Positions 8,001 through 18,152 of a DNA stretch of 64,000 nucleotides are shown here, piece after piece. Within the stretch, counting starts at the first letter, position 1. Every line of letters begins with the position of its first letter. The notes under the pieces are model-generated. The model saw only the letters and a program-made list of their open reading frames with translations. It had not been told where the DNA came from and did not search any database. Origin of the DNA: Dyadobacter subterraneus (lineage in GTDB: Bacteria > Bacteroidota > Bacteroidia > Cytophagales > Spirosomataceae). The DNA is taken from contig NZ_JACYGY010000001.1 in the NCBI RefSeq assembly GCF_015221875.1, positions 4,876,501 to 4,940,500 of the forward strand, given 5' to 3'. A program made the position numbers and the translations under genes.

Positions 8001-11000
8001 TCAGGAAGCCAGCGTAGCTTGTGATTGAGCTGCCCATTTTTCAAGCATCAGCATTAGCTCGTCCAGGTTTACCGGTTTGCTGATGTAATCATCCATTCCG
8101 GATCTCATACACATTTCTCTGTCTTCCGGCAAAGCATTGGCTGTCATTGCAATGATGAATGGCTGAACAGGATATCGTTTTTTTATGAGCTGTGTTGCTT
8201 CCAGGCCATCCATCAGCGGCATTTGAATATCCATCAGAATGACATCAAATTTTTTCTGGGTAGCCATTTTCAGGGCTTCAAATCCATCGGTGGCTAAATC
8301 CGCAGTATATCCGAGTTTTTTGAGGATATTCATAATGACGATCTGGTTGATCTTGTTATCCTCGGCAACAAGAATATTCAAAGGATATTTGATTGAAAAA
8401 TCAGATCTTAATTTTTTCTTTGGAATATCCGGCTCCTGAACTTGGTTGATTGCAGCTTTTTTAAACTTGCTTAATTCTGTAAAAATATGTCTTGACAGCA
8501 CGTGCTGTTTCACTGGTTTTGTCAAAATCGAACAAAAAAGTCCCGGGTTGTGCTTTTGTATTTCATTCCCTTTTGAACTTAAAAGCATGACCGGTAAAAT
8601 CGGATAACGTTCTTTGATCAACGAAGCGAGTTGTATACCATCCATCAACGGCATTTCCATATCTGTAATTACCAGACTGAAATTTATCTTTTGTTCCAAT
8701 ATCTCCAATGCCTGCTTGCCCGAACTGGCGACATATGGGATCAATTTCCAATCTTCCAGCTGGCCTTTCAAAATTTCCCAGTTTGTTTCGTTGTCGTCCA
8801 CAATCAGGATTTTACTATTTTCCAGGCCATCCATGTTATAGGTAACATAGGTCTGAAGGGATTGTCTGCTTCTTTTGGTTTTTATTGAAAAATGAAAAGT
8901 ACTTCCTTCTCCAACCACGCTTTTCACAGAAATGGATCCACCCATCAGCGCAACCAGTTTTTCACAGATCACAAGTCCAAGACCTGTTCCTCCATACCGG
9001 CGCGTGGTTGATGAGTCAACCTGTGAAAAAGATTTAAACAGACGATCCATTTTGTCTTCTGCTATACCAATTCCGGTGTCTTTGACATCAAAACCCAATT
9101 CCACAGAATCGTCATCGAAGATATTAATCACACTGACTCTTAAAAAAATTTCTCCCTCCCTGGTAAATTTTATCGCGTTGTTTACCAGATTGATCAGGAT
9201 CTGCCGCAGTCTCAGGCTGTCTCCTATAATTTGGGAAGGCACATCAGGATCGATCTGGTATATCAGGTCGAGATGCATCTCGGCGGCTTTTGGCGAAAAC
9301 AAATCCATGACCTCTTCAATGCAGGTTCGAAGGCTGAAATCTCCTTCTTCCAGCTCCATATTCCCCGACTCGATTTTTGAAAAATCAAGAATATCGTTGA
9401 TAACCGTAAGCAGGTTTTCTCCGCAGGCCTGTATCGATTTTGTGAAATTTCGTTGCTCTTCATTTAAAGGAGTTTCCGCAAGCAGAGAAGCCAGGCCAAG
9501 TACGCCATTCATAGGAGTTCTAATTTCATGGCTCATCGTTGCCAGAAAAGAACTTTTTGCCCGACTGGCCATTTCCGCTTTTTGTACCGCTTTTCTTTCT
9601 TCTTCAATCGAATGTTCGAGCTGGATTGTACGCTCTTTAATCTGGCGTTCCAGTGTTTTTTGTCTTTTTAAAATGCGGTAAGTCCTGACCCGGTAAAAGG
9701 CAATTGCCAGTCCGATAAATAGCAGAATACTTGCGGCTTTAAACCACCATGTAAGCCAGAAAGGCGGTTCAATAATAATTTTCAGAGACGTACCTTTGTT
9801 ATTCCAGACACCGTCGTTATTTGATGCACGTACCCGAAAAACATAAGTACCCGGATCCAGATTGGTGTAAGTGGCCGTCCGTTTTGTACCCACATAATTC
9901 CAATCCGTATCAAAACCTTCAAGTTTATAGGCATATTGATTTTTCCTGGCCAAAGTATAATTGAGCGCTGCAAATTCCAGTGTAAAGACTGAATGTTTAT
10001 GCGACAGCGTGATAACTTTGGTTTCGCTAATGTGTTTTGGAAGGATGTCGTTGCTATCTCCGGGAATTATTTCCTTGTTAAAAATCAACAGATCCGTAAT
10101 ATATACGGGCGGAACAAACTTGTTGTCTCTCAACTGTTCCGGATAAAAACTGCTAAAGCCATTTACCCCACCGAAAAACATTTGCCCGTCGGAAGTTTGA
10201 AAACGTGAGTTATATCTGAATTCATTTCCCTGCAGACCGTCAGAAATATCATAATTCCTGAATTTTTCTTTTTGCAGATTGAAACAGGAAATTCCTTTAT
10301 TCGTGCTTAACCACAGATTATTTTTTCTGTCTTTCAAAATAGCAAATACCACATTACTTGCCAATCCATCCTTTTCTGTATAAGATTTAAAAGTTTGCTT
10401 TTTTCTATCAAAATAATTCAGGCCACCACCCCTTGTACCGATCCATAAATCACCATTTGCAACTTCAAAAATTGTCTGGACCTTATTGTTTGATAAGCTG
10501 AACTTGTCATTTGCCTTGTGCTGATATCTTTTGAAATGTTTCCGATCCGCATCCAGATAATTCAAACCCGTTTGCGTTCCTACCCAGATTCCTCCTTTTC
10601 TATCCTGAAAAACGGTGGTAACAATGTCACCGCTCAAACTTTTGTCATCCGCAGGATCATTCCGGTAATGTGTGAATTTCTTGTTGGCAATATCGTAGAA
10701 ATCCAGTCCGCCTTTCCATGTGCCTATCCATAGATTTCCGCTCGCATCCCGAAGCAAATTGTTCACATCCAAAATTGACAAACTATTTGGATTACCCGGA
10801 ATCGGCACGTGGTGTATGAAGATACCGGTTTTGGTATTATACAGGTCGAAACCTCCGTTGTGATAACCTAATCCCAGCACATCTTTGGAAACCTGAATAA
10901 CGGATATCACATAATCTGTACTAATAGAATTTTTACTATTTGTGTGCCGGAAGTGTTTAAAGGAATTGGTGTTTCGATCCAGCAAATCCAGACCGCCGCC

Positions 11001-12146
11001 ATCTGTACCAAGCCAGATTTTATTTCCGCTGCTATCCACACAAATGGATAAGACATTATTATTGCTCAGACTGTTTTTATTCGTTACGATCTGCCTGTAA
11101 CTGAAAAATTTGTCTTCATATTTTGATATAAAATTGACACCGCCGGCATAAGTACCGATCCAGATATTTTCTGCATCGTCGCGATAAATGCAGTAGACGG
11201 AATTGTTGCTTAGTGTTGTATAATCAGCAGCATCATATTGGTAGGTGACAAATTTATTCCTGAAAATATCATACACGCTGATTCCACCATTTTCAGTACC
11301 AATCCACATTTTTCCATCGTTCGCTTCCATGAGGGAAAGAATATCATTGTGGGCAATACTGTTTTTTGTTTTGTCGTGCAGGAATGTTCTGAAAGTATCG
11401 TTGTTCTCGTTATACAGCGACAAACCGCCACCACGCGTACCCACCCAGATATCACCTTTCAGGTCTTTACACAAAGCCATGATCCAGTCAGAAACCAGTC
11501 CGTTTTTTGGATCAGAGTTCTTAAAATATCCCCTGGAAATTCCTGATTCCGGATTAAACCTGAAAAGACCGTGCTCTGTTCCCAGCCAAAGGCTTCCGTC
11601 ATTATCTTCAATGACCTGCGTTACAAACGCGCTCCCGCCGCTTTTTAATTTTTGCTCGCCCAGATGCCAGGTTTTAAAAACGCCGGTAGCAGCGTTGAAT
11701 AAAAATAATCCCTGGCTGGTCCCAAGCCAGATTCTGCCCTTGCTATCCTGAAAAATATCGTTGATGTCATAACTGGCATCTCCGTTTCTGTAATGAACAA
11801 AAATGTTTTTCTCACGGTCATATCTGTCAAGACCACCTGATGTTGCGACCCATAAATTGCCTGCTTTATCTTCCAGAAGATCCTGAATATAACTGTCCGT
11901 TATACTGTTTTTATTATTAGCATCATGTTTGAAATGGGTAAATTTGAAGCCGTCAAATTTGTTGAGGCCATCTTCGCTGCCAAGCCACATAAACCCTTTT
12001 TTGTCTTTCAGTATTGTGCTGATATGGCTTTGTGAAAGTCCCTGATTTGTTGTTAAACGCCGGAACCTGGGCATTGGGGCTTGGGAAAAACAAGGTTTAT
12101 TGATGACAAAAAACCCAATAATTGCTAGGAGGAGAAGTTGTTTCAT
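8001..12146 (-). CDS. hybrid two-component sensor kinase with periplasmic propeller and two receivers
   Basis: A 1381-residue membrane sensor. Order: signal peptide (1-22); many two-component-propeller repeats with WLGT-type blades (about 30-730); a Y_Y_Y beta-sandwich (about 735-800); one membrane helix (about 805-825); a coiled-coil linker; HisKA with phospho-acceptor H873 (MSHEIRTP); HATPase_c with N-box NLVNNAIKFT, G1 DTGIGI and G2 GGTGLGL; receiver 1 with D1162; receiver 2 with D1306. It resembles Bacteroidota hybrid systems that sense polysaccharide fragments, but it ends after the second receiver with no AraC-type HTH, so output must pass to another protein. No glycan locus adjoins it directly. 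Confidence 0.93.
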   Translation of the reverse strand: MKQLLLLAIIGFFVINKPCFSQAPMPRFRRLTTNQGLSQSHISTILKDKKGFMWLGSEDGLNKFDGFKFTHFKHDANNKNSITDSYIQDLLEDKAGNLWVATSGGLDRYDREKNIFVHYRNGDASYDINDIFQDSKGRIWLGTSQGLFLFNAATGVFKTWHLGEQKLKSGGSAFVTQVIEDNDGSLWLGTEHGLFRFNPESGISRGYFKNSDPKNGLVSDWIMALCKDLKGDIWVGTRGGGLSLYNENNDTFRTFLHDKTKNSIAHNDILSLMEANDGKMWIGTENGGISVYDIFRNKFVTYQYDAADYTTLSNNSVYCIYRDDAENIWIGTYAGGVNFISKYEDKFFSYRQIVTNKNSLSNNNVLSICVDSSGNKIWLGTDGGGLDLLDRNTNSFKHFRHTNSKNSISTDYVISVIQVSKDVLGLGYHNGGFDLYNTKTGIFIHHVPIPGNPNSLSILDVNNLLRDASGNLWIGTWKGGLDFYDIANKKFTHYRNDPADDKSLSGDIVTTVFQDRKGGIWVGTQTGLNYLDADRKHFKRYQHKANDKFSLSNNKVQTIFEVANGDLWIGTRGGGLNYFDRKKQTFKSYTEKDGLASNVVFAILKDRKNNLWLSTNKGISCFNLQKEKFRNYDISDGLQGNEFRYNSRFQTSDGQMFFGGVNGFSSFYPEQLRDNKFVPPVYITDLLIFNKEIIPGDSNDILPKHISETKVITLSHKHSVFTLEFAALNYTLARKNQYAYKLEGFDTDWNYVGTKRTATYTNLDPGTYVFRVRASNNDGVWNNKGTSLKIIIEPPFWLTWWFKAASILLFIGLAIAFYRVRTYRILKRQKTLERQIKERTIQLEHSIEEERKAVQKAEMASRAKSSFLATMSHEIRTPMNGVLGLASLLAETPLNEEQRNFTKSIQACGENLLTVINDILDFSKIESGNMELEEGDFSLRTCIEEVMDLFSPKAAEMHLDLIYQIDPDVPSQIIGDSLRLRQILINLVNNAIKFTREGEIFLRVSVINIFDDDSVELGFDVKDTGIGIAEDKMDRLFKSFSQVDSSTTRRYGGTGLGLVICEKLVALMGGSISVKSVVGEGSTFHFSIKTKRSRQSLQTYVTYNMDGLENSKILIVDDNETNWEILKGQLEDWKLIPYVASSGKQALEILEQKINFSLVITDMEMPLMDGIQLASLIKERYPILPVMLLSSKGNEIQKHNPGLFCSILTKPVKQHVLSRHIFTELSKFKKAAINQVQEPDIPKKKLRSDFSIKYPLNILVAEDNKINQIVIMNILKKLGYTADLATDGFEALKMATQKKFDVILMDIQMPLMDGLEATQLIKKRYPVQPFIIAMTANALPEDREMCMRSGMDDYISKPVNLDELMLMLEKWAAQSQATLAS

Positions 12147-12824
12147 GAATAATCAAATAGTCACTATTTATAACGTTGAGTCGTGATCAGTAAATTGAAA
12201 ATTTAATAATTCTCAATTTAAAAAGTTTTATCAATCCAGGTTATACTACAAGAATTTTTGAAAGAAAATACGGCAATTAAATAACTCCTGGACTAATTTT
12301 TCTATTTGATGTCAGGTTGGCAAGATTTAACTTTTCAGCTGAAATACCTAATTGTGAATAGAATTAATTTTACAAATTAAGCATTTTATTTGCACAATTT
12401 ATCCTACGATATAAATATGTTGGATCAAATATTATCATTAATAATAATTTGTATTTCTGGTTGTTATTTAAAATTCATCATCACCAGGTAGTCAGAAATA
12501 GATTAATCGAAAGACATTAAATTCTACAAGCAGTTTTTTTCTGATTACATCGGCACGAATATACGTTCAAGCTAAATGGGCATTTTATAACATAGCTTCA
12601 CAGATACCTAAAATTGAAACATCATCGATAAAAACCTTATTTCCCCGCAATAACGAATGTTAAATTATTGCTTCATCATAATAAATGGCATAAAAATGGT
12701 AGAAAAATAAGGAATTAGATGAGAGCCAATTTTTGAAATATTGTTGAAAAAATTGGCTGCAACAGGAAAATGGTAAATCATCATTATCAACATTATCGGC
12801 CTCAGCCATTTAAAGCAAAAAATT
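12147..12824. other. long intergenic region
   Basis: This 678-base AT-rich region lies between the divergent hybrid kinase and the isochorismatase-like gene. It presumably holds both promoters. I see no coding frame with a plausible start, no tRNA and no strong hairpin. Confidence 0.5.
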
Positions 12825-13424
12825 ATGATTACGGAAATTGATAAAAATACCGCTCTGGTTTTGATAGACCTTCAGAAAGGAATTGCAAAAGATACTGTGC
12901 ATCCCGTAAAAGATGTTTTGGCAAAAGCTGCCATTCTTGCAAATGCATTCCGGCTCGCGGGATTGCCCGTGGTAATTGTGCATGTTAATCCTGTTGGTGC
13001 GGACTGGGCAAAGGCAAGGGTTGAAAAGCCTTCGGCTCCACAAAACACAGTGCTGCAAACCATAGCAAAAGTGGCGATGCCAATTACCGGATTCACCGAT
13101 ATTGTCCCGGAAATTATAATTAAACCAAGTGATATTCTGATTGAGAAAAAGACATGGAATGCCTTCTTTAATACGTCCTTGCATGAGCAGCTTCAAAAAC
13201 TGAAAGTTACCGGAATCGTTCTTGGCGGCATTTCCACCAGTGTCGGTGTGGAAGGAACGGCCAGAGCCGCCAGTGAACTTGGATATAATATCAGTTTTGC
13301 AAGTGACGCAACTTCCGATAAAATCCTTGAAGCTTACAACCACAGTATGACCAACATTTTCCCACGAATTGGTGAAATCGGAACTACGCAGGATATTATC
13401 AGTCACCTCCCGGTCGGAAAATAA
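12825..13424 (+). CDS. isochorismatase-like hydrolase, YecD type without the catalytic Cys
   Basis: A 199-residue protein of the isochorismatase-like fold. The conserved Asp is D15 (LVLIDLQ) and the Lys is in IEKKTW (K108/K109). The usual nucleophile position reads TSVGVEGTAR, so Gly141 stands where nicotinamidase-type enzymes have Cys. The same pattern occurs in E. coli YecD-like proteins and in true isochorismatases, which do not use a Cys nucleophile. Hydrolysis of an enol-ether, or a non-amidase role, is therefore more likely than amidase activity. No siderophore genes are nearby. Confidence 0.85.
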   Translation: MITEIDKNTALVLIDLQKGIAKDTVHPVKDVLAKAAILANAFRLAGLPVVIVHVNPVGADWAKARVEKPSAPQNTVLQTIAKVAMPITGFTDIVPEIIIKPSDILIEKKTWNAFFNTSLHEQLQKLKVTGIVLGGISTSVGVEGTARAASELGYNISFASDATSDKILEAYNHSMTNIFPRIGEIGTTQDIISHLPVGK

Positions 13425-13435
13425 GTTCTTTTTAT

Positions 13436-13465
13436 CCGTTCGATGGCAGAAAAGCCATCGAACGG
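13436..13465. repeat. palindrome, copy 1 of a dispersed covarying hairpin
   Basis: Perfect 12-bp arms CCGTTCGATGGC (13436-13447) and GCCATCGAACGG (13454-13465) around loop AGAAAA. It lies 12 bases after the YecD-like gene and could act as a terminator, but it lacks a real T tract on either strand. A second version with compensating base changes lies at 38432-38465. Confidence 0.7.
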
Positions 13466-13575
13466 GTTGTCTTGTCCAGATTTTCAAGTAATTTGATGGT
13501 TAATACTAGTACTTCGCTCTTGCTTTTAAAGTACTCATGTATAATCAACTAAACCCACTTTTAACGATTTGAAAA

Positions 13576-14994
13576 ATGGACAAGCGCAAATTTTTAAAAC
13601 TTACAGGATTAGGAAGTTTCGGTTTTGTTGGCGCAGCTTTGAAGCCGGACTATGCTTTGGACAAAAAAGGATCTGTTGATTCAAAAATCCATGAATCGTC
13701 ATCCCAACCGCACAAGCAGAAATTTAACATGAGTGGGTACGCTGCTCCAAAAATCAATACTGTCCGAATTGGATACATCGGACTTGGTAACAGAGGCGGC
13801 GGTGCTATCCAGCGTATTGTCTTTTTGGAAAATGTGGAAGTTAAGGCCCTTTGTGATATTCGTCCTGAAAAAGTCAATGATGCAAAAAAGAAATTTGAAG
13901 GAACCGGGCATAATCCAACCGTTTATTCAGGAAGTGAAGATGCCTGGAAAAAAGTTTGTGAGCGTGATGATATTGACCTGATATACATTTGCACGCCCTG
14001 GAACCTTCATGCCAGTATGGCGATTTATGCAATGGAACATGGAAAACATGTAGCCTGCGAAATCCCGATTGCGATTTCGGTGGATGAATGCTGGAAACTG
14101 GTTGAAACTTCCGAGCGAACAAAAAAGCACTGTATGATGCTTGAAAACTGCTGTTACGATTTTTTTGAATTACTCACTTTGAATATGGCCCGTCAGGGAT
14201 TTTTTGGCGAAATTGTCCATGTGGAAGGTGCCTATATTCATGATATTTACAATTCCTTTTTTGACAAATCTGCACGTTACAATTTATGGCGTTTACGGGA
14301 AAATGAGCGAAATGGCAATCTTTATCCTACACACGGACTTGGACCTGTCGCTCAGGTTCTGGATATAAACCGCGGTGATAAAATGAATTATCTGGTTTCC
14401 ATGGCCAGCAACGATTTTATGATTGCAGACCGTGCGCACAAACTGGCAAAAGAAGATCCTGATTTTAAGGAATTTGCAGGAAAATCTTTTCGCGGCAACA
14501 TGAATACGACAACCATTCGAACACAAAAAGGAAAGACGATCATGATCCAGCATGATGTAAGTTCTCCCAGACCTTATTCCCGTATTCATCTGATCAGCGG
14601 AACCAAAGGTGCGGCCCAAAAATATCCGCTTCCCGGACGCATTTCACAAGGACATGAATGGTTTTCGGAAGAAGAATATAAAGCGCTTGAAAAAAAATAT
14701 GAGCCCGAAATTGTCAAAAGAATCGGTGAACTTGCTCAGAAAGTTGGCGGACATGGAGGCATGGATTTTCTAATGGACTGGCGCCTGATCGACTGCCTGA
14801 GAAATGGCCTTGCGCTGGATCAGGATGTATATGATGCTGCTTCATGGAGTGTCATTTCGCCGCTTACGGAATGGTCTGTGGCCAACCGCTCCGCTCCGAT
14901 TGACATACCGGATTTCACTTCGGGATCATGGAAAACAAACAAACCGGTTGATATTTCTCTGACCACCGGCGGCAATACAAAAGTAAAATCCTGA
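13576..14994 (+). CDS. Gfo/Idh/MocA-family protein, GH109-type glycosidase
   Basis: A 472-residue protein with a twin-arginine-like leader (MDKRKFLKLTGLGSFGFVGAA; KR instead of RR). A Rossmann motif GYIGLGNRGGG (residues 66-76) binds NAD. MMLENCCYDFFELLTLNM (about 187-204), HVEGAYIHD and NLYPTHGLGPVAQ (249-260) match my memory of GH109, the NAD-dependent alpha-N-acetylgalactosaminidases. GH109 uses transient oxidation at C3 rather than classical acid/base catalysis. The adjacent NagB-like gene supports amino-sugar use. A plain dehydrogenase cannot be excluded. Confidence 0.85.
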   Translation: MDKRKFLKLTGLGSFGFVGAALKPDYALDKKGSVDSKIHESSSQPHKQKFNMSGYAAPKINTVRIGYIGLGNRGGGAIQRIVFLENVEVKALCDIRPEKVNDAKKKFEGTGHNPTVYSGSEDAWKKVCERDDIDLIYICTPWNLHASMAIYAMEHGKHVACEIPIAISVDECWKLVETSERTKKHCMMLENCCYDFFELLTLNMARQGFFGEIVHVEGAYIHDIYNSFFDKSARYNLWRLRENERNGNLYPTHGLGPVAQVLDINRGDKMNYLVSMASNDFMIADRAHKLAKEDPDFKEFAGKSFRGNMNTTTIRTQKGKTIMIQHDVSSPRPYSRIHLISGTKGAAQKYPLPGRISQGHEWFSEEEYKALEKKYEPEIVKRIGELAQKVGGHGGMDFLMDWRLIDCLRNGLALDQDVYDAASWSVISPLTEWSVANRSAPIDIPDFTSGSWKTNKPVDISLTTGGNTKVKS

Positions 14995-15039
14995 AAAAAT
15001 AATATGCATCTTTGATATTTAAAACGCTTTAAATAATTT

Positions 15040-15786
15040 ATGAAAATCGTCGTTTCTGAAACAAATACCGAACTTGGATATAAAGCCGGAAAACATGCTG
15101 CGGAACTGATCCGTGAAGCAATTGCTGAAAAAGGATTTTCCAACGTCATTTTAGCAACCGGCACAAGTCAGTTTGAGACGCTGAATCAATTGATCAGAGA
15201 AGAAGAAATTGACTGGTCGAAAGTTACGATGTTTCATCTGGATGAATATATTGGAATGCAAATTTCACATCCGGCAAGTTTCAGAAAATATCTCAAAGAA
15301 CGCTTTCTTGCCAATGTACCGGCGTTAAAAGATTATTTTCTTATCAATGGAGAAGATGATGCAGAAGCAGAAACCATAAGACTTGATGAGCTCATTCTTG
15401 CTCACCCGATCGATGTAGCGCTTGTTGGCGTCGGAGAAAACGGCCATCTTGCCTTCAATGATCCTCCGGCCGATTTTGACACAGAAAAACCTTATCTGAT
15501 TGTAAATCTTGATGAGCCTTGCCGCAAACAGCAAATGAATGAGGGCTGGTTTGCCACATTGGAAGATGTTCCCCAGCAGGCAATCAGCATGTCTGTCCAA
15601 CAAATCATGAAATCGAAACATATTATTTGCTCGGTTCCTGATCAAAGAAAGGCAGTTGCAGTGAAAAACAGTCTTGAAAATGAGATTAGTAATTTGTTCC
15701 CGGCCAGCATTTTACAGACTCATCCGGATTGTGTTTTTTATCTTGATAAGGCATCGGCAAGTTTGCTTTCCACAGCAGAAATTTAA
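15040..15786 (+). CDS. nagB: glucosamine-6-phosphate deaminase (NagB family)
   Basis: A 248-residue cytoplasmic protein of the NagB/6-phosphogluconolactonase superfamily. The family catalytic regions are visible: FHLDEY with D68, and GVGENGHLAFNDPPADF with H136. The latter loop is nearer to deaminases than to phosphogluconolactonases. The reaction would convert glucosamine-6-phosphate to fructose-6-phosphate and ammonia. It follows the GH109-type gene by 45 bases in the same direction, suggesting a two-gene amino-sugar catabolic unit. No NagA is present in the window. Confidence 0.82.
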   Translation: MKIVVSETNTELGYKAGKHAAELIREAIAEKGFSNVILATGTSQFETLNQLIREEEIDWSKVTMFHLDEYIGMQISHPASFRKYLKERFLANVPALKDYFLINGEDDAEAETIRLDELILAHPIDVALVGVGENGHLAFNDPPADFDTEKPYLIVNLDEPCRKQQMNEGWFATLEDVPQQAISMSVQQIMKSKHIICSVPDQRKAVAVKNSLENEISNLFPASILQTHPDCVFYLDKASASLLSTAEI

Positions 15787-15849
15787 TGTTGCTTTCCTGA
15801 TAAAAATTCCGGTTCTTAGTATTATTGTAACTTTTATAATATTACGGGA

Positions 15850-16356
15850 ATGAAAAATATTACTTCCAAAATCTGTTTAGCAGTCACAATACTGGCCGCT
15901 GTTTTTATATCAAATGGATGTAAAAAGGATGTTTCTCCGCAAGAGCCCGCCGGAACCACTATCGCTGAGCTCGGAAAATTATTTAATGAAAGAGGATATG
16001 AAACCGTGCTCATCCAGCCAATGGCAGATACATTATCCATAATATGGACCCCATCGTGGGACAAGCCTGTAACGGAAACTAAAAATGATACCGTAGAAAA
16101 TGTCCGGATTCCAATGATTCCGCAGTTGAAAAATATAAAGACCGGAAAAATTGTGTCTGACGCCCATTTCCTTGGATTTGCCAGATACATCAAAGCAAAA
16201 ATAGCAAAAACAACAACCTTCTATCTTGCAGTATATACCACAAACAGCGAGGTGACGGTGGTCAATCCGGATACTTTTTCGGGTATGATGACATTAAAAA
16301 ATCTCGAAACCGGTAGCAGTACCGTTTATAAATATTTAAACGGCAAACAGATTTAA
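15850..16356 (+). CDS. hypothetical lipoprotein
   Basis: A 168-residue protein with a lipoprotein signal whose lipobox is SNGC (Cys24), followed by KKD, so export to the envelope is likely. The mature part is beta-rich with no motif I recognise. It starts 63 bases after nagB in the same direction and could be the tail of that unit. Confidence 0.75.
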   Translation: MKNITSKICLAVTILAAVFISNGCKKDVSPQEPAGTTIAELGKLFNERGYETVLIQPMADTLSIIWTPSWDKPVTETKNDTVENVRIPMIPQLKNIKTGKIVSDAHFLGFARYIKAKIAKTTTFYLAVYTTNSEVTVVNPDTFSGMMTLKNLETGSSTVYKYLNGKQI

Positions 16357-16672
16357 ATATTAATTTACCGCGAAGCGTATAGTGAGTAAAGTTATAAAAA
16401 TTATATTTCTGTATTTTATTAAAATGTAGTTTTTCATTCCAAAAATTCCATCAGTGCCTCCTCAAATTTTTGGTATTGACAAATTTAAAATCGGAGCATA
16501 AAAACTTTTGGACGTAAATAAAACAAAACATAAGAATCTGATTATCAATAACTACAAAAAATATCAATAAATTTACATTAGTATTTTAGACCGTTTAAGC
16601 CAAAAAACATTAGGTGATTTAAAATAAAAATATCAACTTAAGGATAAATCAACTATCTCTTTGCTCGTCATC
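16357..16672. other. AT-rich intergenic region
   Basis: About 316 bases before the M20 peptidase, very AT-rich, presumably carrying its promoter. No gene, repeat or clear hairpin is seen. Confidence 0.45.
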
Positions 16673-18115
16673 ATGAAGAAAGTTCTCCTGCTCCTTGGTA
16701 TTGCTATTTTATTATTTGTTGCCTTCATCCTTTTCAACACATTCACATTCAAAAGCAAGCAGCTTTCTGCCCCAGAAAAACCAGCTTTTGCTGCTTCCGA
16801 CTCTTCGGTTTCCAGGTTGCAGCAAGCCATCACTTATCAGACCGTTTCGTTCGAAGATTCAAGCAAACTGGACAGCAATGCATTTCTTGGTTTTCATGCG
16901 TTTTTGATGAAATCTTTCCCTAGGATTTTTAAAACGGTGACGGTTGAAAAAGTCCATAAATACAGTCTTTTGTTACATTGGAAAGGAAAATCATCTGCCG
17001 GGAGCCCGTTGGTTATGATGGCGCATCAGGATGTGGTGCCGATTGAAGAAGCGACGATTCAAAAATGGGATGCAGCACCATTTGCAGGGGCATTAAAAAA
17101 TGGTTTTGTTTATGGAAGAGGCACCATTGATGATAAGGGAAGTCTGATGGCACTTCTGGAAGGTGTGGAAGCACTGATGCGGGAAGGATTTGTACCTGAA
17201 AATGACATTTACATCTCGATGGGCCACGATGAAGAAGTTGGCGGAAAAGGTGCCAAGGCCATTGCCGAACTTTTTAAAGCAAGAAATATTAAGCCCGGGG
17301 TTGTTGTGGATGAAGGCGGGATTATTACTAAAAATAAAATACCGGGATTAAGCAAACCTGTTGCCATTGTCGGTATTGCAGAAAAAGGTTATGTAACACT
17401 TGATTTACAAATAAATATTCCGGGCGGACACTCTTCCATGCCCGAAAAAGAAACTGCTATTGATGAGATGGCAAAAGCTGTTGTAAAATTAAAAGAAAAT
17501 CCATTCCCCGAGGAAATGGGATATGTTCTCAATTCTTTTCTTGATTACGTTGGTCCGGAAATGTCCTTTATAAGCAAAATGGCTATGGCCAACAGAACTA
17601 TTTTTAAGCCGCTGATTTTCAATGCTTATAAAGGTACCGCCGCTGGAAATGCTATGATCAGAACGACTACCGCAACAACTATTTTCAAAGCCGGAATAAA
17701 GGATAATGTGGTTCCGGGTCAGGCGAATGCAACGGTTAATTTCCGTACACAGCCAGGTACAACGCGTGAAGATGTGATTGCATACGTGAAAAAAGTAATC
17801 GGAAATGACAAAGTGGAGATCACCGCCAGGCCTGTTGGCACAAATCCGAAACAGGTTGCTGACGTAAACGATAAAAGTTTTACCCACATGCAGAATACAA
17901 TAAATGGTTGGGATAGCAAACTGATCGTAACACCATATCTGGTTTTAGGCGCTACTGACAGTAAATCTTTCAGCGAGCTGACCCAGCAGATTTTCAGGTT
18001 CATCCCATTCACCGATCCCGAAGGTTTTCATGGTGTAAATGAGCGGATTAATGCCGAGGATTATAAAAAAGGGATAGGCTTTTATTATCAGTATCTGAAA
18101 TATTACAAGTTTTAA
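16673..18115 (+). CDS. M20 family metallopeptidase, membrane-anchored (PM20D1/CPS1-like)
   Basis: The ATG at 16673 is preferred over the in-frame TTG at 16661; it gives MKKVLLLLGIAILLFVAFILF, an N-terminal anchor or signal. The 480-residue product carries the M20 di-zinc signatures AHQDVVP (H118), GRGTIDDKG (D153/D154), HDEEVGG (E187/E188) and a C-terminal FHGVNER. Its length and the early hydrophobic segment resemble carboxypeptidase S and PM20D1 relatives, which hydrolyse dipeptides or N-acyl amino acids. It stands alone, convergent with the DUF3078 gene. Confidence 0.9.
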   Translation: MKKVLLLLGIAILLFVAFILFNTFTFKSKQLSAPEKPAFAASDSSVSRLQQAITYQTVSFEDSSKLDSNAFLGFHAFLMKSFPRIFKTVTVEKVHKYSLLLHWKGKSSAGSPLVMMAHQDVVPIEEATIQKWDAAPFAGALKNGFVYGRGTIDDKGSLMALLEGVEALMREGFVPENDIYISMGHDEEVGGKGAKAIAELFKARNIKPGVVVDEGGIITKNKIPGLSKPVAIVGIAEKGYVTLDLQINIPGGHSSMPEKETAIDEMAKAVVKLKENPFPEEMGYVLNSFLDYVGPEMSFISKMAMANRTIFKPLIFNAYKGTAAGNAMIRTTTATTIFKAGIKDNVVPGQANATVNFRTQPGTTREDVIAYVKKVIGNDKVEITARPVGTNPKQVADVNDKSFTHMQNTINGWDSKLIVTPYLVLGATDSKSFSELTQQIFRFIPFTDPEGFHGVNERINAEDYKKGIGFYYQYLKYYKF

Positions 18116-18152
18116 TCCCGGCAAATTCCCAGGAATTGTAAAAATTTGTTCT

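Noticed and set aside
8932..9681. 249-codon open frame on the plus strand inside the hybrid kinase gene
   Set aside because: It is antisense to the HisKA/HATPase coding region, Ser/Arg-rich, and has no recognisable domain; a shadow frame.
12810..13487. 225-codon minus-strand frame over the YecD-like gene
   Set aside because: The plus-strand frame encodes a recognisable enzyme fold; the antisense translation is Cys/His/Asn-rich with no motif.
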